A stretch of DNA of 64,000 nucleotides from Nonlabens sp. Hel1_33_55 (GCF_900101765.1 NZ_LT627735.1:1652001-1716000), one strand, 5' to 3'. Shown: positions 27,285 through 36,994, numbered from the stretch's first letter. Program-made: numbers and translations. The notes: generated by a model not told the origin, from the sequence alone.

Positions 27285-27477
27285 AGTATGGTTGATTTAG
27301 AAAGTATATCCTATACTCGATGATCTTTATTTCCACCTGTTAAGTAGAAAAACGTATCCTGCATAAGACTCATTGACTTTTCACAAACAATTATCTTGCC
27401 CAAAGTTTAATTAAGTTGACAAAGCTGAATTCTATATCAAATTTGAATTGAAAGGTACACAACTGCAATACTAATTA

Positions 27478-27873
27478 TTACAAGTTCATTTCACGCTCTC
27501 GATTTAGTAAATAGTTTTGCCACTGTACTACATTGGGCAAAGTAATAGGATAGTTTATAGTTGGATTAGACCACTCGTCTAATACTTCACCAACTTTGTG
27601 ACCTTCTTTGTCTTCCATATCCCAATCAAAATAATCTGAACCGATCACCATAAATGAAATGGTCATCATGTGATGGAGTTTTAAATTCCCGTTTAAAACG
27701 TCATCGCAAATAGTTAGTAAATGTTTGGGTGTGATTATAAATTCACCTTCCTGAATCATTTCAACGTCCTTCCAGTATGCTAATTTTTTATCGCTTTTAG
27801 CTTTATCTACTTTCACTAATTCTGTTGCAGGAATTAGCCCTAATAAATAATCTCTGATCTTAGGTTCTGTCAT
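27478..27873 (-). CDS. Hypothetical protein
   Basis: A 131-residue soluble protein with no signal peptide or membrane segment. The ATG at 27873 is preferred over a TTG at 27882. It has a mixed alpha/beta look, with a tryptophan-rich C-terminal half (DYFDWDMEDKEGHKVGEVLD, VVQWQNYLLNRE). I do not recognise it. It lies 5 bp after the stop of the truncated nitroreductase, so it may once have been co-transcribed with it. Confidence 0.6.
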   Translation of the reverse strand: MTEPKIRDYLLGLIPATELVKVDKAKSDKKLAYWKDVEMIQEGEFIITPKHLLTICDDVLNGNLKLHHMMTISFMVIGSDYFDWDMEDKEGHKVGEVLDEWSNPTINYPITLPNVVQWQNYLLNREREMNL

Positions 27874-27878
27874 TTTTT

Positions 27879-28292
27879 TCAAATACTCTCCACCACATCA
27901 CTAAGATCCTTCCTTGACTTTGGATTCTTGCTGGGTTGGTTTTTGTCCTCTGGATCTCTGTAGCCTATGGCTACTGCCATGATGGTGGCGTAATCTGTTT
28001 GATTTAAGATCTTGTCGTAGTTTTCTGGTTCTACACCTTCCATGGGTGTGGAATCGATGCCCATTTGCGCGCATGCGCTTAGCAAAATTCCCAATGCTAG
28101 ATAGACTTGTTTATCAAACCAGGCCTTGACCTGTTCTTCTGTTTGTGGTCTTATGTAGTCGTTAAAATAATCGACCGAGCTTTGCGTCAAGTTTTCGTTG
28201 ACATGCTTTTCAAACAGTTCGATATTATCAATGCGACTGAAAACAATCAATGTATCACAGTCCAACACCTTGTTGGTATTGTGCCATGAATG
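27879..28292 (-). pseudogene. Nitroreductase fragment lacking its N-terminus
   Basis: The frame matches the C-terminal two thirds of an NAD(P)H-dependent nitroreductase: KVLDCDTLIVFSRID, AWFDKQVYLALGILLSACAQ and IDSTPMEGVEPENYDKIL align with the intact nitroreductase at 45411-46043. There is no ATG; the frame continues upstream to a stop at about 28293 and the usual first 60-70 residues (FMN-binding RRxxxxF region) are absent. It sits at the left edge of the AT-rich restriction-modification segment, so truncation may have accompanied that insertion. Confidence 0.75.
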
Positions 28293-28471
28293 TTAGGAGA
28301 GTCTTTTTGAGGAGAATTACAACACCAGAAGATATCCAAATCTTTGGACAGGAAACTTGTGGGTTAATTTAAATTAGTAAATGGCTTGTTTTTTACCTCA
28401 GTTCCTTGTTGTTAGTAGTGCTTTTCACGTTCTGCTTGATTTTCCGATGTTTCTTATTTAGTTTAAATGTT
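28293..28471. other. Non-coding junction between nitroreductase remnant and restriction-modification segment
   Basis: No open frame, RNA or repeat recognised. It precedes the large hairpin described next. Confidence 0.5.
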
Positions 28472-28560
28472 AGCCTTGGCAAGACATACTCCTTTGCAAT
28501 TTTTTTGGCGTAGCTTTGGCTATAGGGAATTGCAAATGTGTATGGCTTTAGGCGTTGGCT
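28472..28560. repeat. Large imperfect inverted repeat at the 3' end of the restriction-modification gene
   Basis: Arms include AGCC/GGCT at the ends (28472 and 28557), CATAC/GTATG (28485 and 28540) and TTTGCAATT/AATTGCAAA (28493-28501 and 28528-28536). The right arm overlaps the last codons of the enzyme gene. The left-arm motif AGCCTTGGCAAGA recurs as AGCGTTGGCAAGA at 32261, on the other side of the gene. Resembles the recombination site of a gene cassette, but could be a terminator. Confidence 0.5.
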
Positions 28561-31500
28561 TTTTCAATTATTTTAATTTCATTTTTAGTCAGATTAAAAA
28601 TTCCATAAATCAGATAATCAATATCTTTTTCTAATAAGTTCGTTTCTCCGTCAATATTCTGCTCCTTTATGGCTAAAATTTTATGTGATAATGCTTGAAT
28701 TTTAGAATTAGAATCAGAATCTATAAAGGGCAAATTATCTACCTCATATCCATTTACATTACTGCTTGTACTTCTTGTTTTAAATACAAAGTTTAATAAA
28801 GAAGAATTAAACCAGCCTAATAATAATTCTAAATCGTAATTATTTGGTTTTAATAAATAGTTGCAAGAATTTGCTAAAAATATGTTCTCCTTTATATAAG
28901 TGCCTTTTAATCTATGCTTTTCGTTGACTCCAGTTAAACCTTGTAATGCAATTCGTTTAGTTTGAGAGTCCGCTATCTTTTTTGAAGAGCCTATGTCGTC
29001 GAATATTATTTCATTTATAAATTCGATATCTCCTTGAGAAATTTGACTTTGTTCAGTCTTCATTATGAATCTATCGATTTGAACACCTTTTAATAATAAC
29101 TTGTCATTATCGTTTTTTGTTAAAGCAGATTTACCAAAAGTCATATCTACTTCTCCGGTTATACAAGGTGAAATCGCGCCAAGTTTAATTACATCTTTAG
29201 TTTTATATATTTTAGAAAGTAGATTAAAAGAGGCTGTATCTGTCAAAGGAATTTGAACTAACTCTGGATTCAATTCTACTAATTCTTGAGTTTTGAATTC
29301 AGCTCTATTTTCAGAAATTTCTCTATTATAGGACACTCCAATATCAAAACTATTATTTGCTTTAGAGCTAGAAGTTAATAAAATAGCTGTAGACATCTTA
29401 ACATCTTCAAAAACTCTTCTTTTTGTGCTGTCTCGTTCAGGAAACGCCTCAACCTTTAATAAAGAATGATTATTGAAAATATGCTTCCTTAGTTTAACCG
29501 AAGTGGTATCAGTTAAAACACCATAAGGTATAATCATACATTGGTAACCAGTTTTAGAACTAATTTTAATACCAAAGGCATAGAATATTCTCGCTGCATT
29601 TATTACTCCACCTGTCGCTTCTGGATATTTATGCTTTAACAATTCTACAGCTAATTTATCCGTAGTTAAGGCTACTTTTTTATTCTGTTTCTTATTGAAT
29701 AACCCATATGGTGGATTACCAATAACAGCATCAAAGCCAATAAAATTACCATTATCATCTAAAATCTCTGGAAATTCAAAACGCCATTCGAAAGCTTCTT
29801 CATAAATCTTATTGTTTTTAATTTCTTCTATTACAGTTTCTAGTTTCTTTGATTCTTTAGTAAGTATTTTAAGTTTTTTATTCCAAGCTGTCTTTTCTTT
29901 TTTCGAGATTTCAAACATTTGAGGATGTTCAGTCATCAAAAAGATTTCACTTTTCAATTTGTTTAATCGTTTTACCTTTTTGTCATTTAATGAAATTTGA
30001 CTTTTAAAGTCACTTTTTATGTCATCAATTAGTTTTTCCATTGCTCGCTTTTGCTCTTTATTCTGAGCATTACGATAAGTATCAACTGCAATTCGATAAC
30101 TGTCAATAGTCCATTTACTACTTTTTAGAGCTTTTTTAAGGTCAGCCTCTAATTCAAAACGACTTATTAGAGAATTACCACATTTAATGTTTATGTCAAT
30201 ATTTGGTAATGTTTCTAGCTCTCTTTCATTTTTGTAGTAAGCATTTTTAAGTAATTCAATCCAAAGACGTAATCGGCATATTTTTACTGAATTTGGGTTA
30301 ATATCAACACCAAACAAACATTTTTCAATTATGGTTTGCTTTTCATTGAAGACTGCTTCTTGTATTCTTTGGCTTTCTCTATTTGTAGGATTGTATTCAA
30401 ATAATTCTCCATCTTCATCAGTTATAATTAATTCATCATTAACTACTTCAAATTGATATTCCTTAAGTCTTTTGCCATCTCTGTCTTGTAAAATTTTAAG
30501 GTCATTTTTAATTGCGAGTATTTCATTAAGCGCTGAAACTAAAAAATGACCTGAACCAACTGCTGGGTCGCAAATTTTAAGACTGTTCATTATACTATTT
30601 GCTTCTTGGCGGTCTTCAATTTTATCGTATATCGAATCTAGGTCTTTACAATTCCAATTTTTAGTTTCATTAAACTTTTGAATAACTGATTTTCTAATGG
30701 TTTCACGACACATATACATTGTAATAAAACCCGGTGTGAAAAAAGAGCCATCTTTGTAACCATTAATCTTCTCGAAAATTAAACCGAGAACCGAGGCATT
30801 AATTAAGGATTTATTGTCTTCTTGGATTTCCTCTTTCCCTTCGCTACTAAAATCGTAAGCATTCAGAAATTCAAATAGGTATTCAAGTGTGCTTAAATTT
30901 CCTGTTCTTTTTTTTCCATTCTTGTTCTTTAAAACGGTAGAGGGATAAATTGGAATTGTTTTGTCATCACTTAAATTGCTAATAAATAATGTTCCGTGTT
31001 CAATTCCAGTTGGTTCAAAAAGCGAGCTATTTAAATAAGGTACCTTTCCGAAAATTTCTAATACATCTTCATTTCTTTCTGATTGTTGTTTTGCTAGTAC
31101 TTGAAAGAAAAGGCTGTTTAAATCATCGTAATTTTGTATTTTTTTAATATTTAAAAATTCATAAGATTTGTCTCCTTTATGATATGTTTTTAATTGAGCT
31201 TCTAAAAGTTTAAGAAATAAAATTCTGTTAATCCAAGTTATGTTTAATTCGAGTCCAACATTAAATAAGCGTTCCTCTTGGTTTGTTCCGAAATGACTAG
31301 GGTTGTCAAGTCTATTTATCTTATCTAAACTATCAAGTTGAATTATTGCATTTTCAAGAAATGTACCAGTATTTCTTTCACCTTTTTTCTTACGGTCTAT
31401 TAATTTTTTGCTTCCTTTTCTGGTTTCCGCAAGTCCAATAATATGTAATAACTCTCCATAAAATTTTATATCAAGAGAATTACTGTCATTTGCAAATGGT

Positions 31501-32204
31501 AGTTTTAATAAATGTTCTGGGGAAAATAATTTAAAAAGTGAAATAAGTTTATTGTCATCTTTTGGATTATCGTTACGTAATGGTTTTTCGTATTCTCTAA
31601 TGTCGAAATAAGTAAACTCAATCTCATGCTCTATATTATCTATAAATGGTGCTGCAATTTCATTATAGAAAACATTTGTAGATTTTTTTCCAGCTTCAAA
31701 ATCTTGAAATTGTTTTACAAATTTATTGTTCCGAGCAAATATTCTTTCGAACAAATGTTCGTCGAAAACGAACCATTCGTTAATATTTGTTACAACTAAA
31801 TGTTTTATTTCTAAATTTTTATTAGTGATTCTCTCTCTTAAATAGTAGAGCACTAATTCCTGAAATGCCTTAGCATTTAATTTGTTCTTAGATAGCATTT
31901 CAGATTTGTTGGTAGGCTTTTTGGCTTCTATTAAAACTCCAACATTACTTTTTGCTTTATTTCCATTATGGATGACTAAATCTGTTTTCCCTTTAGTATT
32001 TACAAAATGATTTGGTTCATAGTAAGTCTTTTTAAAGAAATCAATCACTAAATTTTTATGAAATTCTTCCGATTCAACATCATTTGTTCGGTCGAGTAGT
32101 TGAATCAAATTCATCTTGAAACTTTCAATTTCCGTTCTGTTCGGTTTTATTTTTAAGAAAGCCTTATTTATCGATTTTCTAGGTTTCAATATTTTTAATT
32201 CCAT
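28548..32204 (-). CDS. Type IIG-like restriction-modification enzyme (Eco57I-type methyltransferase)
   Basis: A 1218-residue single-chain enzyme. The N-terminal region has a PD-(D/E)xK nuclease pattern (TDLVIHN with D75, then VLIEAKK with E93 and K95). The methyltransferase core shows motif I CDPAVGSGHFL (D546) and catalytic motif IV IGNPPYGLF (N830), which together mark adenine-N6 methylation; the C-terminal 350 residues would be target recognition. It would cut unmethylated foreign DNA and methylate its own. The DNA is clearly more AT-rich than the surroundings, which suggests horizontal gain. Confidence 0.88.
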   Translation of the reverse strand: MELKILKPRKSINKAFLKIKPNRTEIESFKMNLIQLLDRTNDVESEEFHKNLVIDFFKKTYYEPNHFVNTKGKTDLVIHNGNKAKSNVGVLIEAKKPTNKSEMLSKNKLNAKAFQELVLYYLRERITNKNLEIKHLVVTNINEWFVFDEHLFERIFARNNKFVKQFQDFEAGKKSTNVFYNEIAAPFIDNIEHEIEFTYFDIREYEKPLRNDNPKDDNKLISLFKLFSPEHLLKLPFANDSNSLDIKFYGELLHIIGLAETRKGSKKLIDRKKKGERNTGTFLENAIIQLDSLDKINRLDNPSHFGTNQEERLFNVGLELNITWINRILFLKLLEAQLKTYHKGDKSYEFLNIKKIQNYDDLNSLFFQVLAKQQSERNEDVLEIFGKVPYLNSSLFEPTGIEHGTLFISNLSDDKTIPIYPSTVLKNKNGKKRTGNLSTLEYLFEFLNAYDFSSEGKEEIQEDNKSLINASVLGLIFEKINGYKDGSFFTPGFITMYMCRETIRKSVIQKFNETKNWNCKDLDSIYDKIEDRQEANSIMNSLKICDPAVGSGHFLVSALNEILAIKNDLKILQDRDGKRLKEYQFEVVNDELIITDEDGELFEYNPTNRESQRIQEAVFNEKQTIIEKCLFGVDINPNSVKICRLRLWIELLKNAYYKNERELETLPNIDINIKCGNSLISRFELEADLKKALKSSKWTIDSYRIAVDTYRNAQNKEQKRAMEKLIDDIKSDFKSQISLNDKKVKRLNKLKSEIFLMTEHPQMFEISKKEKTAWNKKLKILTKESKKLETVIEEIKNNKIYEEAFEWRFEFPEILDDNGNFIGFDAVIGNPPYGLFNKKQNKKVALTTDKLAVELLKHKYPEATGGVINAARIFYAFGIKISSKTGYQCMIIPYGVLTDTTSVKLRKHIFNNHSLLKVEAFPERDSTKRRVFEDVKMSTAILLTSSSKANNSFDIGVSYNREISENRAEFKTQELVELNPELVQIPLTDTASFNLLSKIYKTKDVIKLGAISPCITGEVDMTFGKSALTKNDNDKLLLKGVQIDRFIMKTEQSQISQGDIEFINEIIFDDIGSSKKIADSQTKRIALQGLTGVNEKHRLKGTYIKENIFLANSCNYLLKPNNYDLELLLGWFNSSLLNFVFKTRSTSSNVNGYEVDNLPFIDSDSNSKIQALSHKILAIKEQNIDGETNLLEKDIDYLIYGIFNLTKNEIKIIEKANA

Positions 32205-32260
32205 ATAATTTATTCTCTCTGTCAGATTTTAAATTTAACTTTTTCTATTTAAAATTTTAT

Positions 32261-32326
32261 AGCGTTGGCAAGAAGCAGCTCTTTTATTTTTTGAGCGTTG
32301 GCTTATCGCATTGGCAAAAAATAAAT
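32261..32326. repeat. Repeated GCGTTGGC motifs upstream of the restriction-modification gene
   Basis: AGCGTTGGCAAGA at 32261, GAGCGTTGGC at 32299 and a variant GCATTGGC at 32314. The same octamer GCGTTGGC ends the hairpin on the far side of the gene (28552). The rest of 32205-32392 shows no gene. Confidence 0.45.
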
Positions 32327-32392
32327 GTGCTGTTTGTGAGGTTAATTTTTTCAGTTCAAATAACCAATTTTAACACGATTTCCGCATTACTT

Positions 32393-32550
32393 ACAACGGT
32401 CGAGTATATAAAAAGTAGCGCTGAGAAAGTGCGCTATCAATTCGGTTAAACTCAAGCCTAATTTAAAAATTTGGCGACCTCGAAAAAGTGCCCGAACCTC
32501 TTTGTTTACAAATACTCGCGCTATATTTTATATACATTGTTGCCATTAGT
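32393..32550. repeat. Large imperfect inverted repeat after the DUF5677-like gene
   Basis: Left arm ACAACGG (32393), TATATAAAA (32405-32413) and TAGCGC (32416-32421); right arm GCGCTA (32518-32523), TTTTATATA (32526-32534) and TTGTTGCC (32537-32544). The loop is about 96 bp. The motif TAATGGCAAC next to the right arm (inverted, 32539-32548) recurs on the 5' side of the same gene at 33519-33528. The layout resembles cassette boundaries. Confidence 0.55.
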
Positions 32551-32554
32551 TATT

Positions 32555-33508
32555 TTATCCGAGTGCCTTCCATTCATTATTAATCGAGAAGCTTTCGTCT
32601 CTTGCAAAAACATTTTGTCTATCAATCACTATTTGTTCTATCTGGTTCAATTCTTCAAAGGTTGTTTTGACCTCTGGAAATAATTTGATATAATCAAACA
32701 CAAATATGCTCAACAGAAAAAAGAAGTTGTTTAAATTATAAGTTGTTATGTAAATAAATGGATTTTCTTCTTTATCGAACATATTACCAAATTGAAAAAC
32801 AGACACATTTGAGGGATGAGCGTATAATGAAAAATAAGTATAAATCGTATCCATTATTCCATCTCTAACTCCAAGTAACGGAACTGTTTCTTGCCAACTA
32901 AAAAATTCAACCTTGTTATCTTTAAATTGAATTTTATAGTCCTTTTCTTTTAATTTTGATTGAATTTTATTTTGGTCCTTTTCCTCAAGTCCTTTGTATA
33001 AGTCCGTATTTTCAATTTCTTCTTTTAAATTTTCAATTTGTTTTTTTTCATCATCTAACTTTTCCTGGCTTTCAGAATCTTTAATAACTACATTAAAACG
33101 TTGTCTATATTTTAATCCAGCAGACGCCCATAAATTGTAAAGTATGATTTTTTCGTCGGTATTTTTCGTGTTGATAAAAACCAAGTTGAACATAGAAATT
33201 GTTTCAAAAAGATTTCTTGTATGAGATGCTATAACAGTTGGGTCTATAATTCTGTTTAATTTCCTGCTTTTGTCCTCAGATTGATATTCAAAACCTTTCA
33301 ATAGTTCTTTCATATGACCTGTTTTAGTGAAAATCATTTGATGAACTAATTTTGCCTCTGATTCAGCACGCGTATTAGAATCGTCAGAATTTTTTCGAAT
33401 GACTTCAAATAGATATTTCAAATAAATATCTAAAAGGTCAGAACAATCTTCAATATTCTCTAATCTTGTAAGCCGAGTATATTCTTCTCTTAATTGTTCT
33501 TGGTTCAT
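32555..33508 (-). CDS. DUF5677-like protein
   Basis: A 317-residue soluble, mostly helical protein with a charged coiled-coil-prone segment (about residues 150-195). The segments SHTRNLFETISMFNL and YFSLYAHPSNVSVFQFG resemble the DUF5677 group, whose function is not established; some members occur in defence neighbourhoods. It is AT-rich like the adjacent restriction-modification gene and lies immediately upstream of it on the same strand, but is separated by 350 bp and its own hairpin, so it is probably an independent accessory gene. Confidence 0.6.
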   Translation of the reverse strand: MNQEQLREEYTRLTRLENIEDCSDLLDIYLKYLFEVIRKNSDDSNTRAESEAKLVHQMIFTKTGHMKELLKGFEYQSEDKSRKLNRIIDPTVIASHTRNLFETISMFNLVFINTKNTDEKIILYNLWASAGLKYRQRFNVVIKDSESQEKLDDEKKQIENLKEEIENTDLYKGLEEKDQNKIQSKLKEKDYKIQFKDNKVEFFSWQETVPLLGVRDGIMDTIYTYFSLYAHPSNVSVFQFGNMFDKEENPFIYITTYNLNNFFFLLSIFVFDYIKLFPEVKTTFEELNQIEQIVIDRQNVFARDESFSINNEWKALG

Positions 33509-33723
33509 CGGTTTGTTAAATTAATGGCAACGGTTATATAAACAAACCTAAAACATTTTCCCTAAAAATAACTTGACAGTCAATATTTTAGAAAATGACG
33601 GGTTGATTTTCTTATATATCGAAAATGGATGGTTATGCAAACCTTTTCATTCCTAAACGTTTAATGTCGGCTAATTTCGAAGTCTTTCATCTCGCCAGAT
33701 TGCAAAATGATTGTCGTTCATTC

Positions 33724-33739
33724 AGCTTTCGCGAAAGCG
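33724..33739. repeat. 16-bp palindrome, 15/16 copy downstream of the M14 gene
   Basis: AGCTTTCGCGAAAGCG in the short gap beside the M14 gene stop codon. Confidence 0.9.
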
Positions 33740-33753
33740 AACTAACAACACTC

Positions 33754-36246
33754 CTACAACTCTGGCCTGTTGTTATTCACTAGGAATACCGAGTTGACAA
33801 ATAGCAATTTCCCGTTCTCCCAGAAGGCGCGAAACAGTGGGTCGTCCACCATATAGATCACGCTACCAGCGCCTAGACGCTGCTCGCCAAATACCATCGA
33901 ATTCTTTAATTTGGTTTTGGCCGTGTCGCCTGCAAAACCAGAGACGTTGACCACGTCGTCCGGTATCCAGCCCACGTTGTAACCGCCGTCCAGATAGCTG
34001 TAGGAATCGCTGCCCAACTTTAAACTGTAATAGGAATCACCGTAGCCAAAGGCCATAGGGTGCGTCTTGTCCATCGTGATCTTGAAAATACTACCCGTAA
34101 TCAAATCTGTCGTTCCAGATTCTTCACGGGATGCGTAAGGGATCAACAGGTCTTTTTTCTCGTCCTCACCTGCCGTAGAATCTTTGTCTTTCTCATTGCT
34201 GGTCACTCCAAAGCCTTCTTTACCCGCAAATGCGCTCACGGCTCCAGACAAAGCGACTACTTTACCACCGCTGCGTACAAAGGTCTTGACTTTGTCCAGC
34301 GTGCTGTCATTGAGCAAACTACCGTAATAACCGTCTGGCATGACCAGCACGTCGAATTGGCTTAAATCGGCACGGCCTAGATCGCCGGTATCGATAGAGG
34401 TTACTGGATAGCCCAAGTCTTGCTCAAAGAAATACCAAGTCGCTCCATAACTTAAGGAAGAGGTACGCTCACCGCGCAACAACGCCACGCGTGGCGCACT
34501 GATCAACTTCACGTCTGGCGAACCAAAATCTGGCCCTGAGGTGGCGAAAGAACTTAGCGCTGGTTCCAACTCACGTTTAAATTCATTGGCCACCGAATTC
34601 ACGATCAGACCAAAGTTGTCCATACGCATGTTATCACTTTTGGTAATGATCAAACTACCGCGGTCGTAGGTGGTACCATTGTTGACAAAGGGCTTCTCCG
34701 TAAAGCGAACCTTGATGCCGGCCTTTAATAATTTGGCTAGGAATCTGGCGTCCTGCATGCTGTTCCATTTGGCAATGTAACCGGTCGCTGTGTTGTTGGT
34801 ATTGCCCGTGTTTTTGACTTCCATGGTAGCATTAAGCGATTCCACTTGGGAAGAGCTCGCGACGGCTTCAAGGCCGTAGGCCTTTGGCAAATTCCAGGCG
34901 GTAATGTCATAGGTCAGTGGTGTGCTTAATTTAGCATCTGGTTCAAATAATACCTGCACCATTTTTCCTTTCGGCTGGTTGGTATTCACGACCATGGCCA
35001 TGTCGTATTCCAGCGTTTTCTTCTTCTCTTTATCATAACCTACACCGCTCGCCTTTCCTTTTCCCGTAAAACCATACTGGATCTCGTGACGGTCCAGTAA
35101 GTTGGCCAGCGCGATCAGGTTGTCCTGATTTCCCGTCAACACAAAGCTTTTTGTGGTTAGCTCGTTATTGTCAAAGTATTTCTGAAATTCTGTATTCAGT
35201 TTTTGAACATTGTTAGAAGCCACCTCAACGGTAGAAAGTCCGGTAGTTTTGTGGTGCGCCACACGGTCTACCAGCGTCAATTCAAAACCTTCATCATTAT
35301 TGATTCCCAAACCTGCACGACCGTGACCGGCTTGCTCATAGGTCATTCCTATCGCGCCCATGTAGGTAGGATAGGTATCGCCATAACTAGGATACAATAA
35401 ATCAAAGCGTTCTTTGGTGAAATACAACCAGCCTTCATTGTCAAAATATTTAGCGTGATTCTTCCCTATTTGGTTTTGGAAATCGCGTTGGAAATCGGTG
35501 ATGACTTCGTGAAATGGTTCTGCTGCAGGAGCGAAATAGTACGGCTCATTAATGCCTTGCTCGTGGAAATCCACGTGTATCTGCGGCATCCACTGATTGT
35601 ACACTTTCAAACGCTGCTGGGATTCAACTTGCGTTGCCCAAGCCCAATCGCGGTTCAGGTCAAACAAGTAATGGTTAGGACGACCACCAGGCCATGGTTC
35701 GTTGTGCTCTGCTGCAATTTGTAAAGGATCGTAAGGTTTGCTGGCTACCTGATTGTACCAGTTCGCATACCTGTCGCGACCGTCTGGATTCACACAAGGA
35801 TCGATGATGATGACCGTATTATCCAGCCAGTCTTTTTTAGTAGTAATCAATTCATACAGCGTCACCATAGAAGCCTCCGTACTGCTGGCCTCGTTACCGT
35901 GCACGTTGTAGGACAGCCATACAATGGCTTTGTCAGACGTTGCATCACCTTCTATAATTCCCGTTTGAGCCAAATTATTTTTTCTGATTTGCTCGATGTT
36001 GTTTTGGTTGGCAGGACTGGTCACGATCGCATACGTCAGCGGTCGGCGTTCGTTCGTCTTCCCGTATTCCTGATAGGTCACCATATCGCTATTTGCCGCG
36101 ACGTGTTCAAAGTACCGCACCACATCAGCATGGCGGGAGAACTCGGTTCCTATTTCATAGCCTAGGAAATCGGCTGGAGATTGTAGTTGTGCCTGCACAG
36201 CCAAAGCAGCCAGCAAGAAAAAGCTTAAAATAACAGATTTGCGCAT
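33754..36246 (-). CDS. Secreted M14 zinc carboxypeptidase
   Basis: An 830-residue exported peptidase with signal peptide ending AVQAQ (residue 20). The M14 zinc site is clear: YNVHGNEASS gives H116 and E119, and PQIHVDFHEQG provides the third ligand (H224 or H228); NPDGRDRYANW is the typical substrate-binding segment. The catalytic Glu is probably in the MTYEQAGHGRAG region. The C-terminal half includes a GATase1-like domain (FDVLVMPDGYYGS, about 615-690). Such large proteins are common in Bacteroidota and probably degrade peptides in the periplasm or outside the cell. Confidence 0.92.
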   Translation of the reverse strand: MRKSVILSFFLLAALAVQAQLQSPADFLGYEIGTEFSRHADVVRYFEHVAANSDMVTYQEYGKTNERRPLTYAIVTSPANQNNIEQIRKNNLAQTGIIEGDATSDKAIVWLSYNVHGNEASSTEASMVTLYELITTKKDWLDNTVIIIDPCVNPDGRDRYANWYNQVASKPYDPLQIAAEHNEPWPGGRPNHYLFDLNRDWAWATQVESQQRLKVYNQWMPQIHVDFHEQGINEPYYFAPAAEPFHEVITDFQRDFQNQIGKNHAKYFDNEGWLYFTKERFDLLYPSYGDTYPTYMGAIGMTYEQAGHGRAGLGINNDEGFELTLVDRVAHHKTTGLSTVEVASNNVQKLNTEFQKYFDNNELTTKSFVLTGNQDNLIALANLLDRHEIQYGFTGKGKASGVGYDKEKKKTLEYDMAMVVNTNQPKGKMVQVLFEPDAKLSTPLTYDITAWNLPKAYGLEAVASSSQVESLNATMEVKNTGNTNNTATGYIAKWNSMQDARFLAKLLKAGIKVRFTEKPFVNNGTTYDRGSLIITKSDNMRMDNFGLIVNSVANEFKRELEPALSSFATSGPDFGSPDVKLISAPRVALLRGERTSSLSYGATWYFFEQDLGYPVTSIDTGDLGRADLSQFDVLVMPDGYYGSLLNDSTLDKVKTFVRSGGKVVALSGAVSAFAGKEGFGVTSNEKDKDSTAGEDEKKDLLIPYASREESGTTDLITGSIFKITMDKTHPMAFGYGDSYYSLKLGSDSYSYLDGGYNVGWIPDDVVNVSGFAGDTAKTKLKNSMVFGEQRLGAGSVIYMVDDPLFRAFWENGKLLFVNSVFLVNNNRPEL

Positions 36247-36345
36247 GAATCAAATTTTGAATTGCTAAGCTACTTAATAAACGGGAATACCTTTTTGGAA
36301 AATAGCCATGGGTTATTCACGAGTTATTTAGTTTTTGGATGATTT

Positions 36346-36361
36346 CGCTTTCGCGAAAGCA
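36346..36361. repeat. 16-bp palindrome, 15/16 copy in intergenic DNA
   Basis: CGCTTTCGCGAAAGCA, just before repeat cluster B. Confidence 0.9.
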
Positions 36362-36383
36362 GAATATGATGAGCTTGTTGCAA

Positions 36384-36625
36384 GAAAACAGCTCGTTCTC
36401 GACACTTCGACAAGCTCAGCGCGGCGCTGCTGCTCGAACCGGCTTGCATTTGATACTTTACACTGAACCTTGTAAACCAGTATCGAGCGGCAGTCGAGAT
36501 ATGGTTTGAACACAATGACATTCTCTTAGATAAATCGCTCGTTCTCGACTGCCGCTCGAACCGGCTAGTATTTTCTATGCTACGATCCCAGTAAACCAGT
36601 GTCGAGCGGCAGTCGAGATATGGTT
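36384..36625. repeat. Repeat cluster B1: palindromic blocks upstream of the GIY-YIG gene
   Basis: Two left-block/right-block pairs. Left blocks: 36388 (long form with ACTTCGACAAGCTCAGCG) and 36537 (short form CTCGACTGCCGCTCGAACC). Right blocks: TATCGAGCGGCAGTCGAGAT at 36480 and a TGTCGAGCGG variant at 36600, each followed by ATGGTTT. Same family as clusters A and C. Confidence 0.85.
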
Positions 36626-36645
36626 TTTGTTACCATCTTCATAAC

Positions 36646-36993
36646 ATGTTCAATAGCTTCCACATATACATCCTAGAATGCGCTGATGGAAAACTATACA
36701 CCGGAATCACCAGCAATCTTGAACGTAGATTATTAGAGCATCAAACAGGTTACCGAGAAACAGCCTATACATTCAGCCGCAGACCGGTCAAGTTAGTATT
36801 TCAAGAAGCTATCGGTGATTTGTTCCAAGCCTTACACTACGAAAAACGAATCAAAAAATGGTCTGCCAGTAAAAAGCGCGCGCTGATCAACGGTGATTTT
36901 GATCGACTAAAGTTATTAGCATTATGCCAGAATGATTCTAGTAGCGCTTTTGTTTCTTCAGATTATGTTCCTAAAAAACTTCGTGGTAGATAA
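36646..36993 (+). CDS. GIY-YIG nuclease-family protein nested in repeats
   Basis: A 115-residue protein with the GIY-YIG fold: HIYILECADGKLYTGITSNL supplies both halves of the motif, followed by ERRLLEHQTGY (catalytic Arg region) and the family's conserved helix HYEKRIKKWSASKKRALING. These short UPF0213/YhbQ-like proteins may nick DNA, but the group's role is unsettled. The gene starts about 20 bp after one palindromic repeat and ends 2 bp before the next, so it looks like part of the repeat array. Confidence 0.9.
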   Translation: MFNSFHIYILECADGKLYTGITSNLERRLLEHQTGYRETAYTFSRRPVKLVFQEAIGDLFQALHYEKRIKKWSASKKRALINGDFDRLKLLALCQNDSSSAFVSSDYVPKKLRGR

Positions 36994-36994
36994 T

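Noticed and set aside
36324..36521. Short minus-strand frames between the M14 gene and the GIY-YIG gene
   Set aside because: They consist of the dispersed palindrome and repeat cluster B read in frame.
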